Source: Flavitalea plasmicola
GTDB lineage: Bacteria > Bacteroidota > Bacteroidia > Chitinophagales > Chitinophagaceae
Length of the DNA stretch: 64,000 nucleotides
Direction: 5' to 3'
Assembly (NCBI RefSeq): GCF_030546645.1
Contig: NZ_JAUOTO010000004.1
Coordinates: 744,001-808,000, forward strand
Each line of letters starts with the position of its first letter. Position 1 is the stretch's first letter. The notes under the pieces were generated by a model. It had not been told where the DNA came from, did not search any database, and saw only the letters and a list, made by a program, of their open reading frames with translations. This document shows positions 26,531-33,764 of the stretch, in pieces. The position numbers were made by a program, and so were the translations under genes.

Positions 26531-28118
26531 ATTTTTTTAGGGTTTCCAGCGCTTTATTGACCACAGGGTCGTAGGCATTGCTCACCTCGTAATAGCCTTC
26601 TGTCCGCCAGATCTGCCTGGCCATCAGGGCTTTGATACGATGCTGCAGGATCTCCTTATCTTTTTGGGGGATGGCATGCAGGTCGATGGTATCCCTGGTG
26701 GCATAATTGGCCAGGCCGTTCCAGAGCTGCTCCTCCCCATGAAAGCCCGCCACAAATTCGGCAGGGGTCTTAAAGGATTGGAAAAGAGGCATATGCTGGA
26801 TATAGTAGCTGTATATGAAGCGGCTGAGTGTCCCATCCATGTACAGGGAAGTGATGTTCTTATCCAGGGTCGTCGTATCGAAGCCTACGAAGATGTCGGG
26901 CGTGATGCCCCCTCCTCCGAATACCGTTCTATGCTGCTTGCCAAAGGTCTTGTAGGCCGGTCCGGCATGAGCCGTTGCGCTGTCGCCGTGGACTACTTCT
27001 CCATTGCGGAACCTTTTGATCACTTCCTCATTATAGTCTTCGTGTCCTTTATCGTAAGGTTTCTGGATACTGCGTCCCGTGGGTGTATAGTAGCGAGCCA
27101 CTGTCAGGCGGATGGCGGAACCGTCGCTGAGCTGGTATTGTTCCTGGACCAGACCTTTACCAAAGGTCCTGCGCCCGATGATGGTGGCCCTATCCCAGTC
27201 CTGCAGTGCACCGGCCAGCACTTCACTGGCAGAGGCGGTGCCTTCATCTGTGAGGATGACCGTCTTGCCATTCTCGAAGAGACCGTCACGGCGGCAATGA
27301 TATTCCACTTTGGGGGCCCGGGCCCCTACGGTATAAACAATGAGCTTGTCTCCATCCAGGAAATCGTCTGCAATTTCGATGGATTCCTGCAGGATGCCGC
27401 CTCCATTGCCTCTCAGGTCCAGGATCAGCTGCTGAAGCCCTTTTTCCTGGAGGCCTTGTATGGCGCGGGCAAATTCGGCATGGGTGGTCTCGGAAAATTT
27501 ATTGATCCGGATATACCCTGTCTGCTTATCTATCATGTAGGATACATCCACGGCCGGCAGCGGTATGGTGCCCCTGGAGACGGTGAAATCCTGGGGTTGT
27601 CCTTTCCGCAGTACTTTGATGATCACTTTACTGGCGCCGGGTCCTCTCAGCAGCGTTCTGATCTTATCGGTGGAAATACCGTTTCCGGCGACTATGGAAT
27701 CACCGACTTTTAAGAATTTATCACCCACCTGTAGTCCTGCTTTGTCGCTTGGACCGCCTGCCAGCACGCTGACGACGTTGACCGTATCGTCGAAGATCTG
27801 GAATTCTATGCCTACGCCTTCGAAATTACCCTGCAGGTCTTCGTTGACCTCGGACAGGTCGGCGGCAGGGATATACACTGAATGGGGGTCCAGGCGGGTC
27901 AGCATGCCATCGATGGCTGCATTGCCCAGCGTGTCCATGGATACGGGGTCCACGTACTTCATATTAACAAGGTCGACCACCTCCTGTACGGGGGATTGTT
28001 TACGAGTCTTAAAAAAGCCGGAAGTGACGATGTTTCCCCTTAGACGAAAGCCGATGAGCATTCCCATGATCATTACGACGGCGAATAACAAAGGGAGCCA
28101 GACCTGAAGTTTTTTCAT
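26529..28118 (-). CDS. S41-family C-terminal processing peptidase with PDZ domain
   Basis: Periplasmic or membrane-anchored serine protease of the CtpA/Prc family, 529 residues from the ATG at 28118. An N-terminal helix (about 5-24) acts as anchor or signal. The PDZ domain occupies about 95-180 (GNFEGVGIEFQIFDDTVNVVSVLAGGPS start). The protease domain has TGYIRINKFSETT, LILDLRGNGGGILQE, the nucleophile segment TDEGTASASEVLAGAL and the general-base Lys in RRTFGKGLVQ, forming the Ser/Lys dyad. The C-terminal 150 residues resemble the tail of Bacteroidota homologues. Such enzymes trim or degrade proteins from their C-termini. An ATG 9 bp upstream adds only MRR. Confidence 0.93.
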   Translation of the reverse strand: MKKLQVWLPLLFAVVMIMGMLIGFRLRGNIVTSGFFKTRKQSPVQEVVDLVNMKYVDPVSMDTLGNAAIDGMLTRLDPHSVYIPAADLSEVNEDLQGNFEGVGIEFQIFDDTVNVVSVLAGGPSDKAGLQVGDKFLKVGDSIVAGNGISTDKIRTLLRGPGASKVIIKVLRKGQPQDFTVSRGTIPLPAVDVSYMIDKQTGYIRINKFSETTHAEFARAIQGLQEKGLQQLILDLRGNGGGILQESIEIADDFLDGDKLIVYTVGARAPKVEYHCRRDGLFENGKTVILTDEGTASASEVLAGALQDWDRATIIGRRTFGKGLVQEQYQLSDGSAIRLTVARYYTPTGRSIQKPYDKGHEDYNEEVIKRFRNGEVVHGDSATAHAGPAYKTFGKQHRTVFGGGGITPDIFVGFDTTTLDKNITSLYMDGTLSRFIYSYYIQHMPLFQSFKTPAEFVAGFHGEEQLWNGLANYATRDTIDLHAIPQKDKEILQHRIKALMARQIWRTEGYYEVSNAYDPVVNKALETLKK

Positions 28119-28129
28119 TCGACGCAAAT

Positions 28130-28275
28130 TAAGCTACAAGCTGCAAGCTACAAGCTGCAAGCCAGGATTTTTTTAGCGGCAAGCTGCAGGCTTCAAGCTA
28201 CAAGCGGGGATTTAGAAGGTGGTACCTATAAGTCATTCACTTGCAGCTTGTAGCTTGCCGCGTGCGGCTATTTTT
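28130..28275. repeat. dispersed inverted-repeat element, copy A
   Basis: Left arm: tandem copies of AAGCTACAAGCTGCAAGC starting at 28131, plus a variant after 28170 (GGCAAGCTGCAGGCTTCAAGC). Right arm near 28240: CTTGCAGCTTGTAGCTTG, the exact complement of a left-arm segment. The transcript could form a long hairpin. It lies between two divergent genes (protease and GlcNAc kinase), so it overlaps both leader regions. The same motif recurs at 43848-43925. Confidence 0.8.
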
Positions 28276-28303
28276 ATAACTTGCAGCCCAAAAGAGGGGG
28301 GTA

Positions 28304-29146
28304 ATGAATATACTCATAGCCGATAGCGGCGCTACGAAATGCGAGTGGTGTCTTTTGCATGAAGGCAAGCGGAAGAAGGTGGATACCCAGGGTATCAGTC
28401 CTTATTTCCTGGATGCGGCGGGAATCGCCAAAGTTATTGAGACGGAGCTAAAGCCTTTCCTTGCAAAGTGGCCGGTGGATGTCGTTTATTACTATGGTAC
28501 GGGGTGTAAGGACCCGAAGAACCAAAAGGTCGTACAGAAGGCTCTGCGACAGGTGTTTCCGGGGGTTGCAGCCCATGTTACGCATGACCTGATGGGGGCT
28601 GCCTTGTCTCTTTGCGGAGATACCAAAGGTATTGCCTGTATCCTGGGGACAGGAAGCAATTCCTGCTATTTTGATGGCAGGAAGATCTCAAAGAACAGCC
28701 CGGGGCTGGGTTTTGTGCTGGGGGATGAGGGAAGTGGCGCCTATCTGGGTAAAAAGGTATTACAGTATTATCTTTATAATACATTTGATGAGGAGCTGCG
28801 GTATAAGTTCGATGCGAAGTATGTCACAGACGTCAAGGAGATCCTGGAAAGTGTTTATAAGCGGCCATTGCCTAACCGTTATCTGGCCTCTTTTTCGTTG
28901 TTCCTGGCGGAGAACCGGGGACATTATATGATCGAGAATATCATCGAGGATGGATTGAACGATTTTTTCTTCCAGCATTTGTGTAAGTACCGGGAAAGCT
29001 GGAAATTACCGATCCATTTTGTAGGAGGGGTGGCATATGGCTTCAGGGATGTGGTGAAAGAGCTGTGTGGGACGTATGAGTTCGAGCTGGGGAGGATCCT
29101 GCAAAAACCCATGGATGGATTGATAAAATATCATAGCGAATCGTAA
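28304..29146 (+). CDS. BadF/BadG/BcrA/BcrD-type ATPase, N-acetylglucosamine kinase-like
   Basis: Sugar kinase of the ASKHA fold, 280 residues. The phosphate-1 loop is ADSGATKCEWCL at the N-terminus, the middle has the sugar/phosphate segments HDLMGAALSLCGD and ILGTGSNSCYFDG, and the later GLGFVLGDEGSGAYLGKK and FVGGVAYGF stretches complete the site. It is compact compared with human N-acetylglucosamine kinase but matches the short Bacteroidota forms. It sits 22 bp before murQ, which suggests phosphorylation of an amino sugar (GlcNAc or MurNAc) during peptidoglycan recycling. Substrate choice is inferred from that neighbour. Confidence 0.85.
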   Translation: MNILIADSGATKCEWCLLHEGKRKKVDTQGISPYFLDAAGIAKVIETELKPFLAKWPVDVVYYYGTGCKDPKNQKVVQKALRQVFPGVAAHVTHDLMGAALSLCGDTKGIACILGTGSNSCYFDGRKISKNSPGLGFVLGDEGSGAYLGKKVLQYYLYNTFDEELRYKFDAKYVTDVKEILESVYKRPLPNRYLASFSLFLAENRGHYMIENIIEDGLNDFFFQHLCKYRESWKLPIHFVGGVAYGFRDVVKELCGTYEFELGRILQKPMDGLIKYHSES

Positions 29147-29168
29147 ACATTAACAATTAGTATAAAGT

Positions 29169-29978
29169 ATGGCATTTGAGAAGGTTACCGAGGAGCCCAG
29201 CCGGTATCATGACCTGGAGAAAATGAGTATTTTCGAGATCCTTACCTCCATGAACAAGGAAGACAAGACGGTTCCGGAGGCTGTTGAGAGAGCTATTCCG
29301 CAGATTGAAAAGCTGACGATGGTGATCACGGACAAGATGCTGGCGGGCGGCCGGCTGTTCTACATAGGCGCGGGGACCAGCGGAAGGCTGGGAGTGCTGG
29401 ATGCCAGTGAGATCCCTCCCACCTATGGTATGCCTTTTGATCTGATCATCGGGGTTATTGCAGGCGGGGAAGGCGCTATTCGCAAGCCGATAGAGAATGC
29501 CGAGGACGATTATGAGCAGGGTTGGGCGGACCTGGAAAGCTATGACATAAACGAAAAGGACGTAGTGATCGGCATAGCGGCGAGCGGAACGACGCCTTAT
29601 GTGATCGGTGCAATGGAAGAAAGCAGGAAAAGGGGTATTATCACTGGTTGTATCGTCTGCAATCCCGGTTCTCCCGTGGCGGAGCAGGCGGATCATCCGA
29701 TCGAAGTGGTGGTCGGTCCTGAATTTGTCACCGGGAGCACTCGCATGAAGAGCGGTACGGCCCAGAAATTGGTGCTGAATATGATCTCTACCGCTGTGAT
29801 GATCCAGATCGGAAGGGTGGAGGATAATAAGATGGTCAATATGCAGCTTACGAATAGCAAGCTGGTGGACCGGGGCACCAAGATGGTAATGGAAGGCACG
29901 GGGCTGACGGATTACGAACAGGCCAAAGCCCTGCTGTTGAAATCCGGTAGTGTAAAAAAAGCAATAGAATCTTGTTAG
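29169..29978 (+). CDS. murQ: N-acetylmuramic acid 6-phosphate etherase
   Basis: Cleaves the lactyl ether of MurNAc 6-phosphate to give GlcNAc 6-phosphate and lactate in cell-wall recycling. The single SIS domain is evident: GGRLFYIGAGTSGRLGVLDASEIPPTYG, then VIGIAASGTTPYVIGAMEES and FVTGSTRMKSGTAQKLVLNMIST. At 269 residues it is shorter than the roughly 300 of E. coli MurQ, mainly at the C-terminal UBA-like tail. It belongs to a tight group: 22 bp after the kinase and 4 bp before the next gene. Confidence 0.95.
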   Translation: MAFEKVTEEPSRYHDLEKMSIFEILTSMNKEDKTVPEAVERAIPQIEKLTMVITDKMLAGGRLFYIGAGTSGRLGVLDASEIPPTYGMPFDLIIGVIAGGEGAIRKPIENAEDDYEQGWADLESYDINEKDVVIGIAASGTTPYVIGAMEESRKRGIITGCIVCNPGSPVAEQADHPIEVVVGPEFVTGSTRMKSGTAQKLVLNMISTAVMIQIGRVEDNKMVNMQLTNSKLVDRGTKMVMEGTGLTDYEQAKALLLKSGSVKKAIESC

Positions 29979-29982
29979 GAAT

Positions 29983-30546
29983 ATGCATGAAATAGAACCT
30001 TTTTATAACTGGCGCCATATCTATGTGAGCGAAGAAGACGAGCGATCGCCTTTTTACGGAAGGGTTTATTCTGAATTTGTATTCTCCCATACTATCTATA
30101 ACTATTATATCCATCCGCAATGGGATGAGTTCGAATCGCGGACGCTCTACATGAAAGTGCTGCTGGCCGACTATGACGAGCATTATGTGGTGATCGAATT
30201 GTTCGGAGAGTGGAATGATGCGATCGAGAATGACATTATGAACATAAAGCGGGAGGTCGTCGACAAATTTGCCGAGTCCGGTATCACGAAATTTATCCTT
30301 ATTGCCGAGAATGTGCTCAATTTTCACAGTGGCGACAAGGACTATTATGAGGAATGGTTTGAGGAGGTGACTGACGCCGGCGGATGGATTGCCTGTCTCA
30401 ATATGCCGGAGCAGACGCAGCATGATTTCCGTAAGGCCAAGCTCAATCGATTCATCGAATTGATCGAGCTTGATAACTGGCGGACCTACAAGCCTTTCCA
30501 TTTGTTCAAGCTGATCGACCAGCAGATCAATAACCGGTTGGATTAG
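29983..30546 (+). CDS. conserved hypothetical acidic protein, third gene of the murQ group
   Basis: 187 residues, soluble, rich in acidic and aromatic amino acids, no signal peptide. I do not recognise its family beyond its looking conserved in composition. The layout is beta-alpha-beta-like (LYMKVLLADYDEHYVVIELFGEW, ITKFILIAENVLNFHSG, GGWIACLNM), which could be a STAS- or Rossmann-like fold; this is a guess. It starts 4 bp after the murQ stop, so it is translated with it and may help cell-wall recycling. Nothing is seen that names an activity. Confidence 0.7.
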   Translation: MHEIEPFYNWRHIYVSEEDERSPFYGRVYSEFVFSHTIYNYYIHPQWDEFESRTLYMKVLLADYDEHYVVIELFGEWNDAIENDIMNIKREVVDKFAESGITKFILIAENVLNFHSGDKDYYEEWFEEVTDAGGWIACLNMPEQTQHDFRKAKLNRFIELIELDNWRTYKPFHLFKLIDQQINNRLD

Positions 30547-30606
30547 GCAATTTTCAAGCTTTTTTAGGTTTTCTTAAAATAAATTTTATTATTCGGGAGA
30601 AGTCTT

Positions 30607-30614
30607 TAATTTTG
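30607..30614 (+). promoter_or_regulatory. TAnnTTTG box before the Phe/Tyr leader
   Basis: TAATTTTG fits TAnnTTTG. It is 9 bp before the leader-peptide ATG, so the transcript would be almost leaderless. No -33 TTG is obvious. The position makes it the likely promoter of the pheA transcript. Confidence 0.45.
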
Positions 30615-30623
30615 GTGCATTAT

Positions 30624-30716
30624 ATGAACATCGCGAAGGCATACCGTTATTTTTACTTTTACTTTTTTTACTACTTTACAAGTAGGCCGGGAATGCTTTT
30701 GTTAACAACTAAATAA
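30624..30716 (+). CDS. Tyr/Phe-rich leader peptide (attenuator)
   Basis: A 30-codon frame, ATG at 30624 and TAA at 30714, too short for ordinary gene lists. Codons 7-18 read YRYFYFYFFYYF: 11 of 12 are Tyr or Phe (six Tyr, five Phe in the peptide). The remainder is ordinary (start MNIAKA, end LLLTTK). A ribosome short of charged tRNA-Phe or tRNA-Tyr would stall on this run. The terminator-like hairpin at 30733-30768 and pheA follow at once. This is the architecture of ribosome-mediated attenuation as in the trp, his and phe leaders of enteric bacteria. The peptide itself needs no function. Confidence 0.85.
   Translation: MNIAKAYRYFYFYFFYYFTSRPGMLLLTTK
30685..30692 (+). promoter_or_regulatory. 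antiterminator segment of the pheA leader
   Basis: GGCCGGGA here, inside the leader reading frame just after the Tyr/Phe codons, is exactly complementary to TCCCGGCC at 30738-30745 in the 5' arm of the terminator. Pairing of the two would block the terminator stem. No folding energy was computed. Confidence 0.7.
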
Positions 30717-30732
30717 GAAGAAACTTAACATA

Positions 30733-30768
30733 AAGAGTCCCGGCCAGAAGGCCGGGACTCTTGCTTTT
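30733..30768 (+). terminator. attenuator hairpin before pheA
   Basis: A perfect 13-bp stem (AAGAGTCCCGGCC and complement) closed by AGAA, then TTGCTTTT. The stem ends 11 nt before the pheA ATG, so besides ending transcription it could also mask ribosome entry. Confidence 0.85.
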
Positions 30769-30773
30769 AAACC

Positions 30774-31607
30774 ATGAGCACAAGAGTATCCATTCAGGGC
30801 TATGAGGGCAGCTTCCACCAGGTGGCTGCGCAGCAATTTTTCGGCAAGGACGTAGAGGTTATCACTTGCGCCACTTTCCGGGAGGCCATCCGGGTGGCGG
30901 CTTCTAAAAAGGAGAGTGACGGGGGGGTGATGGCCATCGAGAACTCGATTGCGGGCAGCATCCTTCCCAATTACAATCTTCTGCAAAAAAGCAATCTGCG
31001 GATCGTAGGGGAGATCTACCTGCAGATCCGCCAGCAACTTCTGGTCAATCCAGGGGTGAAGATAGAGGATGTCCGCGAAGTGCATTCTCATCATATGGCC
31101 TTGTTGCAATGCATCGACTTTCTGGAAAAGCATCCTCAATGGAAGCTGGTGGAGACGGAGGATACGGCTCTGAGCGCCAAGCTGCTGCAACAGCACAGGA
31201 GCAAGCATGTGGCGGCGATCGCCAGCAAGCTGGCTGCCGAACTTTTCGACCTGGAGGTGCTGGCGCCCAATATCCATACGATGAAGAATAATTACACCCG
31301 TTTTCTTATCCTGCAACGGGAAGACAGGGCGGAGAAGGTGGAACGCGCGGACAAGGCTTCCGTGAATTTTCATACGGACCACTCCAGGGGAAGCCTGGCC
31401 AGGGTGTTGACAAGAATTGCGGAAGGGGGGATCAATCTCAGTAAGCTGCAATCCTTTCCTATCCCCGGAACTGAATGGGAGTATTCTTTTCATGCAGATA
31501 TGGAATTCGAATCGCTGGAGCAGTTCAACAGCGTGATGGAATCAATACGTCCCATCACGGCGGAGCTGAAGATCTACGGTATTTATAAAAAAGGGAAAAC
31601 AGTTTGA
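30774..31607 (+). CDS. pheA: prephenate dehydratase
   Basis: Converts prephenate to phenylpyruvate, the committed step to phenylalanine. 277 residues with no fused chorismate mutase. The catalytic dehydratase part covers about 5-185: IQGYEGSFHQVAA, GVMAIENSIAGSI, and the invariant Thr-Arg-Phe in NNYTRFLIL near 180-186. The C-terminal ACT domain starts near 205 (HSRGSLARVLTRIAEGGINLSKLQSFPIPGTEWEY). The Phe-binding ESRP motif of the enteric enzyme reads QSFP here, so feedback by Phe may differ. It is the first structural gene after the Tyr/Phe attenuator, and the aminotransferase starts 4 bp downstream. Confidence 0.95.
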   Translation: MSTRVSIQGYEGSFHQVAAQQFFGKDVEVITCATFREAIRVAASKKESDGGVMAIENSIAGSILPNYNLLQKSNLRIVGEIYLQIRQQLLVNPGVKIEDVREVHSHHMALLQCIDFLEKHPQWKLVETEDTALSAKLLQQHRSKHVAAIASKLAAELFDLEVLAPNIHTMKNNYTRFLILQREDRAEKVERADKASVNFHTDHSRGSLARVLTRIAEGGINLSKLQSFPIPGTEWEYSFHADMEFESLEQFNSVMESIRPITAELKIYGIYKKGKTV

Positions 31608-31611
31608 AAAT

Positions 31612-32823
31612 ATGCAGACATCGAATCTTATAACAACAGCCAGGAGGCTGGAAGGCATCGGTGAATATTACTTTTCTCAGAAGCTGCGGGAGATCGACGA
31701 GCTCAACAAGCAGGGAAAAAATATTATCAACCTGGGCATTGGCAGCCCGGACCTGCCCCCACATCCTGACGTGATCCGGGTGTTGCAGGAAGAGAGCGCC
31801 AAGCCCAATACGCATGCCTACCAATCCTATAAAGGTTCGCCTGTGCTGCGTAATGCGATTGCCAATTGGTACCGGGAATGGTATGGGGTGGAGCTATCGG
31901 CTGATACGGAGATCCTGCCACTCATCGGCAGCAAGGAGGGGATCATGCATATTTGTATGACCTATCTGAATGAAGGTGACAGGGCCCTTGTACCCGACCC
32001 GGGTTATCCCACTTATCGCAGTGCGGTGAAGCTGGCGGGAGGTGTTTGCGTGGATTATCAGCTGACGGCTGAGCAAGGCTGGTACCCGGATTTTGACGCC
32101 CTTGAGCGGGTTGCAACGGATGGGGGGGCTCCGGTCAAACTGATGTGGGTGAATTATCCGCATATGCCCACCGGGCAGCTGCCGGATGTAACATTATTCG
32201 AGAAGTTAGTGGCTTTTGGAAAGAAGCATAACATCCTCATCTGTCATGACAATCCTTATAGTTTTATCCTGAATGAGGCGCCGGCAAGCCTGCTGGCGGT
32301 GCCGGGAGCCAGGGACATCGTGATCGAGCTCAACTCTCTCAGCAAGTCGCAAAATATGGCAGGCTGGCGGGTGGGGACGCTTTCGGGTTCCAAACAACGG
32401 ATCGATGAGGTCCTGCGGTTCAAGAGCAATATGGACAGTGGGATGTTCCTTCCGTTGCAGCTGGCTGCGGCCAAAGCGCTTTCATTGGGAAAGGATTGGT
32501 ATGACAGTGTCAATAAGGTTTACCGGGAGAGAAGGCAATGGGTCTACCAGTTGTTGGAGCAGCTGGGCTGCGAATTCGATCGCGGACAGGCCGGGATGTT
32601 TGTCTGGGCCAAGGTCCCCGGAGATCACAAGGACGGCTATGCGCTGAGCGACAAGGTGCTGTATGGAGCCGGGGTGTTCATTACGCCCGGTGGTATCTTC
32701 GGTAAGGCCGGAGAAGGATATATACGGGTGAGTCTTTGCAGCAGTGCCGAAAAGCTGCAGGAAAGCATCAGCCGAGTCGCGCAGCTACAGAAAGGCGCGC
32801 CATTATCAACACTGGAAAAATAG
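31612..32823 (+). CDS. class I/II PLP aminotransferase, probably aromatic
   Basis: 403-residue fold-type I aminotransferase: INLGIGSPDLPPHPDV, the cofactor-binding LIGSKEGIMHICMTYL and VPDPGYPTYRSA, LICHDNPYSF, the PLP lysine segment ELNSLSKSQNMAGWRVG and a C-terminal EGYIRVSLCSS with the substrate carboxylate Arg. The sequence is of the LL-diaminopimelate/aspartate aminotransferase type, so specificity cannot be read directly. It sits between pheA (4 bp) and tyrA (15 bp), which strongly suggests transamination of phenylpyruvate and 4-hydroxyphenylpyruvate to Phe and Tyr. Regulated, with pheA, by the leader attenuator. Confidence 0.88.
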   Translation: MQTSNLITTARRLEGIGEYYFSQKLREIDELNKQGKNIINLGIGSPDLPPHPDVIRVLQEESAKPNTHAYQSYKGSPVLRNAIANWYREWYGVELSADTEILPLIGSKEGIMHICMTYLNEGDRALVPDPGYPTYRSAVKLAGGVCVDYQLTAEQGWYPDFDALERVATDGGAPVKLMWVNYPHMPTGQLPDVTLFEKLVAFGKKHNILICHDNPYSFILNEAPASLLAVPGARDIVIELNSLSKSQNMAGWRVGTLSGSKQRIDEVLRFKSNMDSGMFLPLQLAAAKALSLGKDWYDSVNKVYRERRQWVYQLLEQLGCEFDRGQAGMFVWAKVPGDHKDGYALSDKVLYGAGVFITPGGIFGKAGEGYIRVSLCSSAEKLQESISRVAQLQKGAPLSTLEK

Positions 32824-32838
32824 CAAATAAACATTGCC

Positions 32839-33687
32839 ATGTTTGATTCAATGACAATAGTCGGGGTAGGATTGATCAGTGGAAGTTTTAGCCTGGGATT
32901 AAAGGACAGGGGGCTTGTAAAGCACGTGATAGGGGTGAGCCGGACGCCTGCTAGCCTGGACAAGGCGCTGGAGCTGGGGCTGATCGATGAGGCGCTGCCT
33001 CTGGAGGAGGCCGTCAGGAAGAGCGATCTGATCTATGTAGCTATTCCCGTCGATGCGACAGTGCCGATGATGAAAAGGATCATGGACCTGGTGAATGACA
33101 GGCAGATAGTGGCGGATGCGGGTTCTACCAAACAGGTGCTGTGTGAAAGCCTGGCAGACCATCCTATGCGCAAGCGGTTCGTGGCTACCCATCCTATGTG
33201 GGGTACGGAGTACAGCGGTCCGGAAGCGGCGGTGCGGAATGCCTTTGCCGGCAGGGCCTGTGTTATCTGTGGGAAAGAGGACAGCGACCCTGAGGCGGTG
33301 AGACAAGTGGAGCATATATATAAATTGCTGGGTATGAATTTGGTCTATATGGATGCGGATGCGCATGACATGCATGCCGCCTATATCAGCCACATCTCCC
33401 ATATTACTTCCTTTGCCCTGGCGAACACTGTCCTGGAGAAGGAAAAGGAAGAGGATGCGATATTCGACCTGGCCGGGGGAGGTTTTGAAAGTACGGTGCG
33501 GCTGGCCAAGAGCAATCCGTCCATGTGGCTGCCTATATTCAAGCAGAACAGGGAGCATGTTTTGGACGTGCTGAACGAGCATATTGCCCAGCTGCGGAAG
33601 TTCAAGAGTTGCCTGGAAAAAGAGAATTATACCTACTTGCAGGAGCTGATGGAAAATGCGAATAAGATCAGGAAGATCTTAAAGTAA
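32839..33687 (+). CDS. tyrA: prephenate dehydrogenase
   Basis: NAD(P)-dependent oxidative decarboxylation of prephenate to 4-hydroxyphenylpyruvate, the Tyr branch. The 282-residue chain begins with a Rossmann motif MTIVGVGLISGSFSLGL (GxGxxxG) and has VADAGSTKQVL, the conserved FVATHPMWGTEYSGP catalytic/substrate loop with its His, and the helical dimerisation domain with DAHDMHAAYISHISHITSFALA. No ACT or chorismate mutase domain is attached. It is the third gene after the attenuator; 77 bp separate it from the helicase, which has its own promoter-like box. Confidence 0.95.
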   Translation: MFDSMTIVGVGLISGSFSLGLKDRGLVKHVIGVSRTPASLDKALELGLIDEALPLEEAVRKSDLIYVAIPVDATVPMMKRIMDLVNDRQIVADAGSTKQVLCESLADHPMRKRFVATHPMWGTEYSGPEAAVRNAFAGRACVICGKEDSDPEAVRQVEHIYKLLGMNLVYMDADAHDMHAAYISHISHITSFALANTVLEKEKEEDAIFDLAGGGFESTVRLAKSNPSMWLPIFKQNREHVLDVLNEHIAQLRKFKSCLEKENYTYLQELMENANKIRKILK

Positions 33688-33737
33688 TAGTAATGGTGCG
33701 ATCCAAAGTTAAAATGGGCTAAAGGCCCTAGAAATCG

Positions 33738-33745
33738 TACCTTTG
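33738..33745 (+). promoter_or_regulatory. TAnnTTTG box before the DEAD-box helicase gene
   Basis: TACCTTTG fits the -7 consensus exactly, 20 bp before the ATG at 33765. A small GGGC/GCCC hairpin lies just upstream. It would allow the helicase and the genes after it to be transcribed apart from the attenuated pheA transcript. Confidence 0.5.
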
Positions 33746-33764
33746 CGCCAAATTTTAATAGTAT

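Noticed and set aside
26640-27713. + strand open frame of 357 codons opposite the S41 protease
   Set aside because: It lies entirely inside the protease gene in the antisense direction and shows no family motif.
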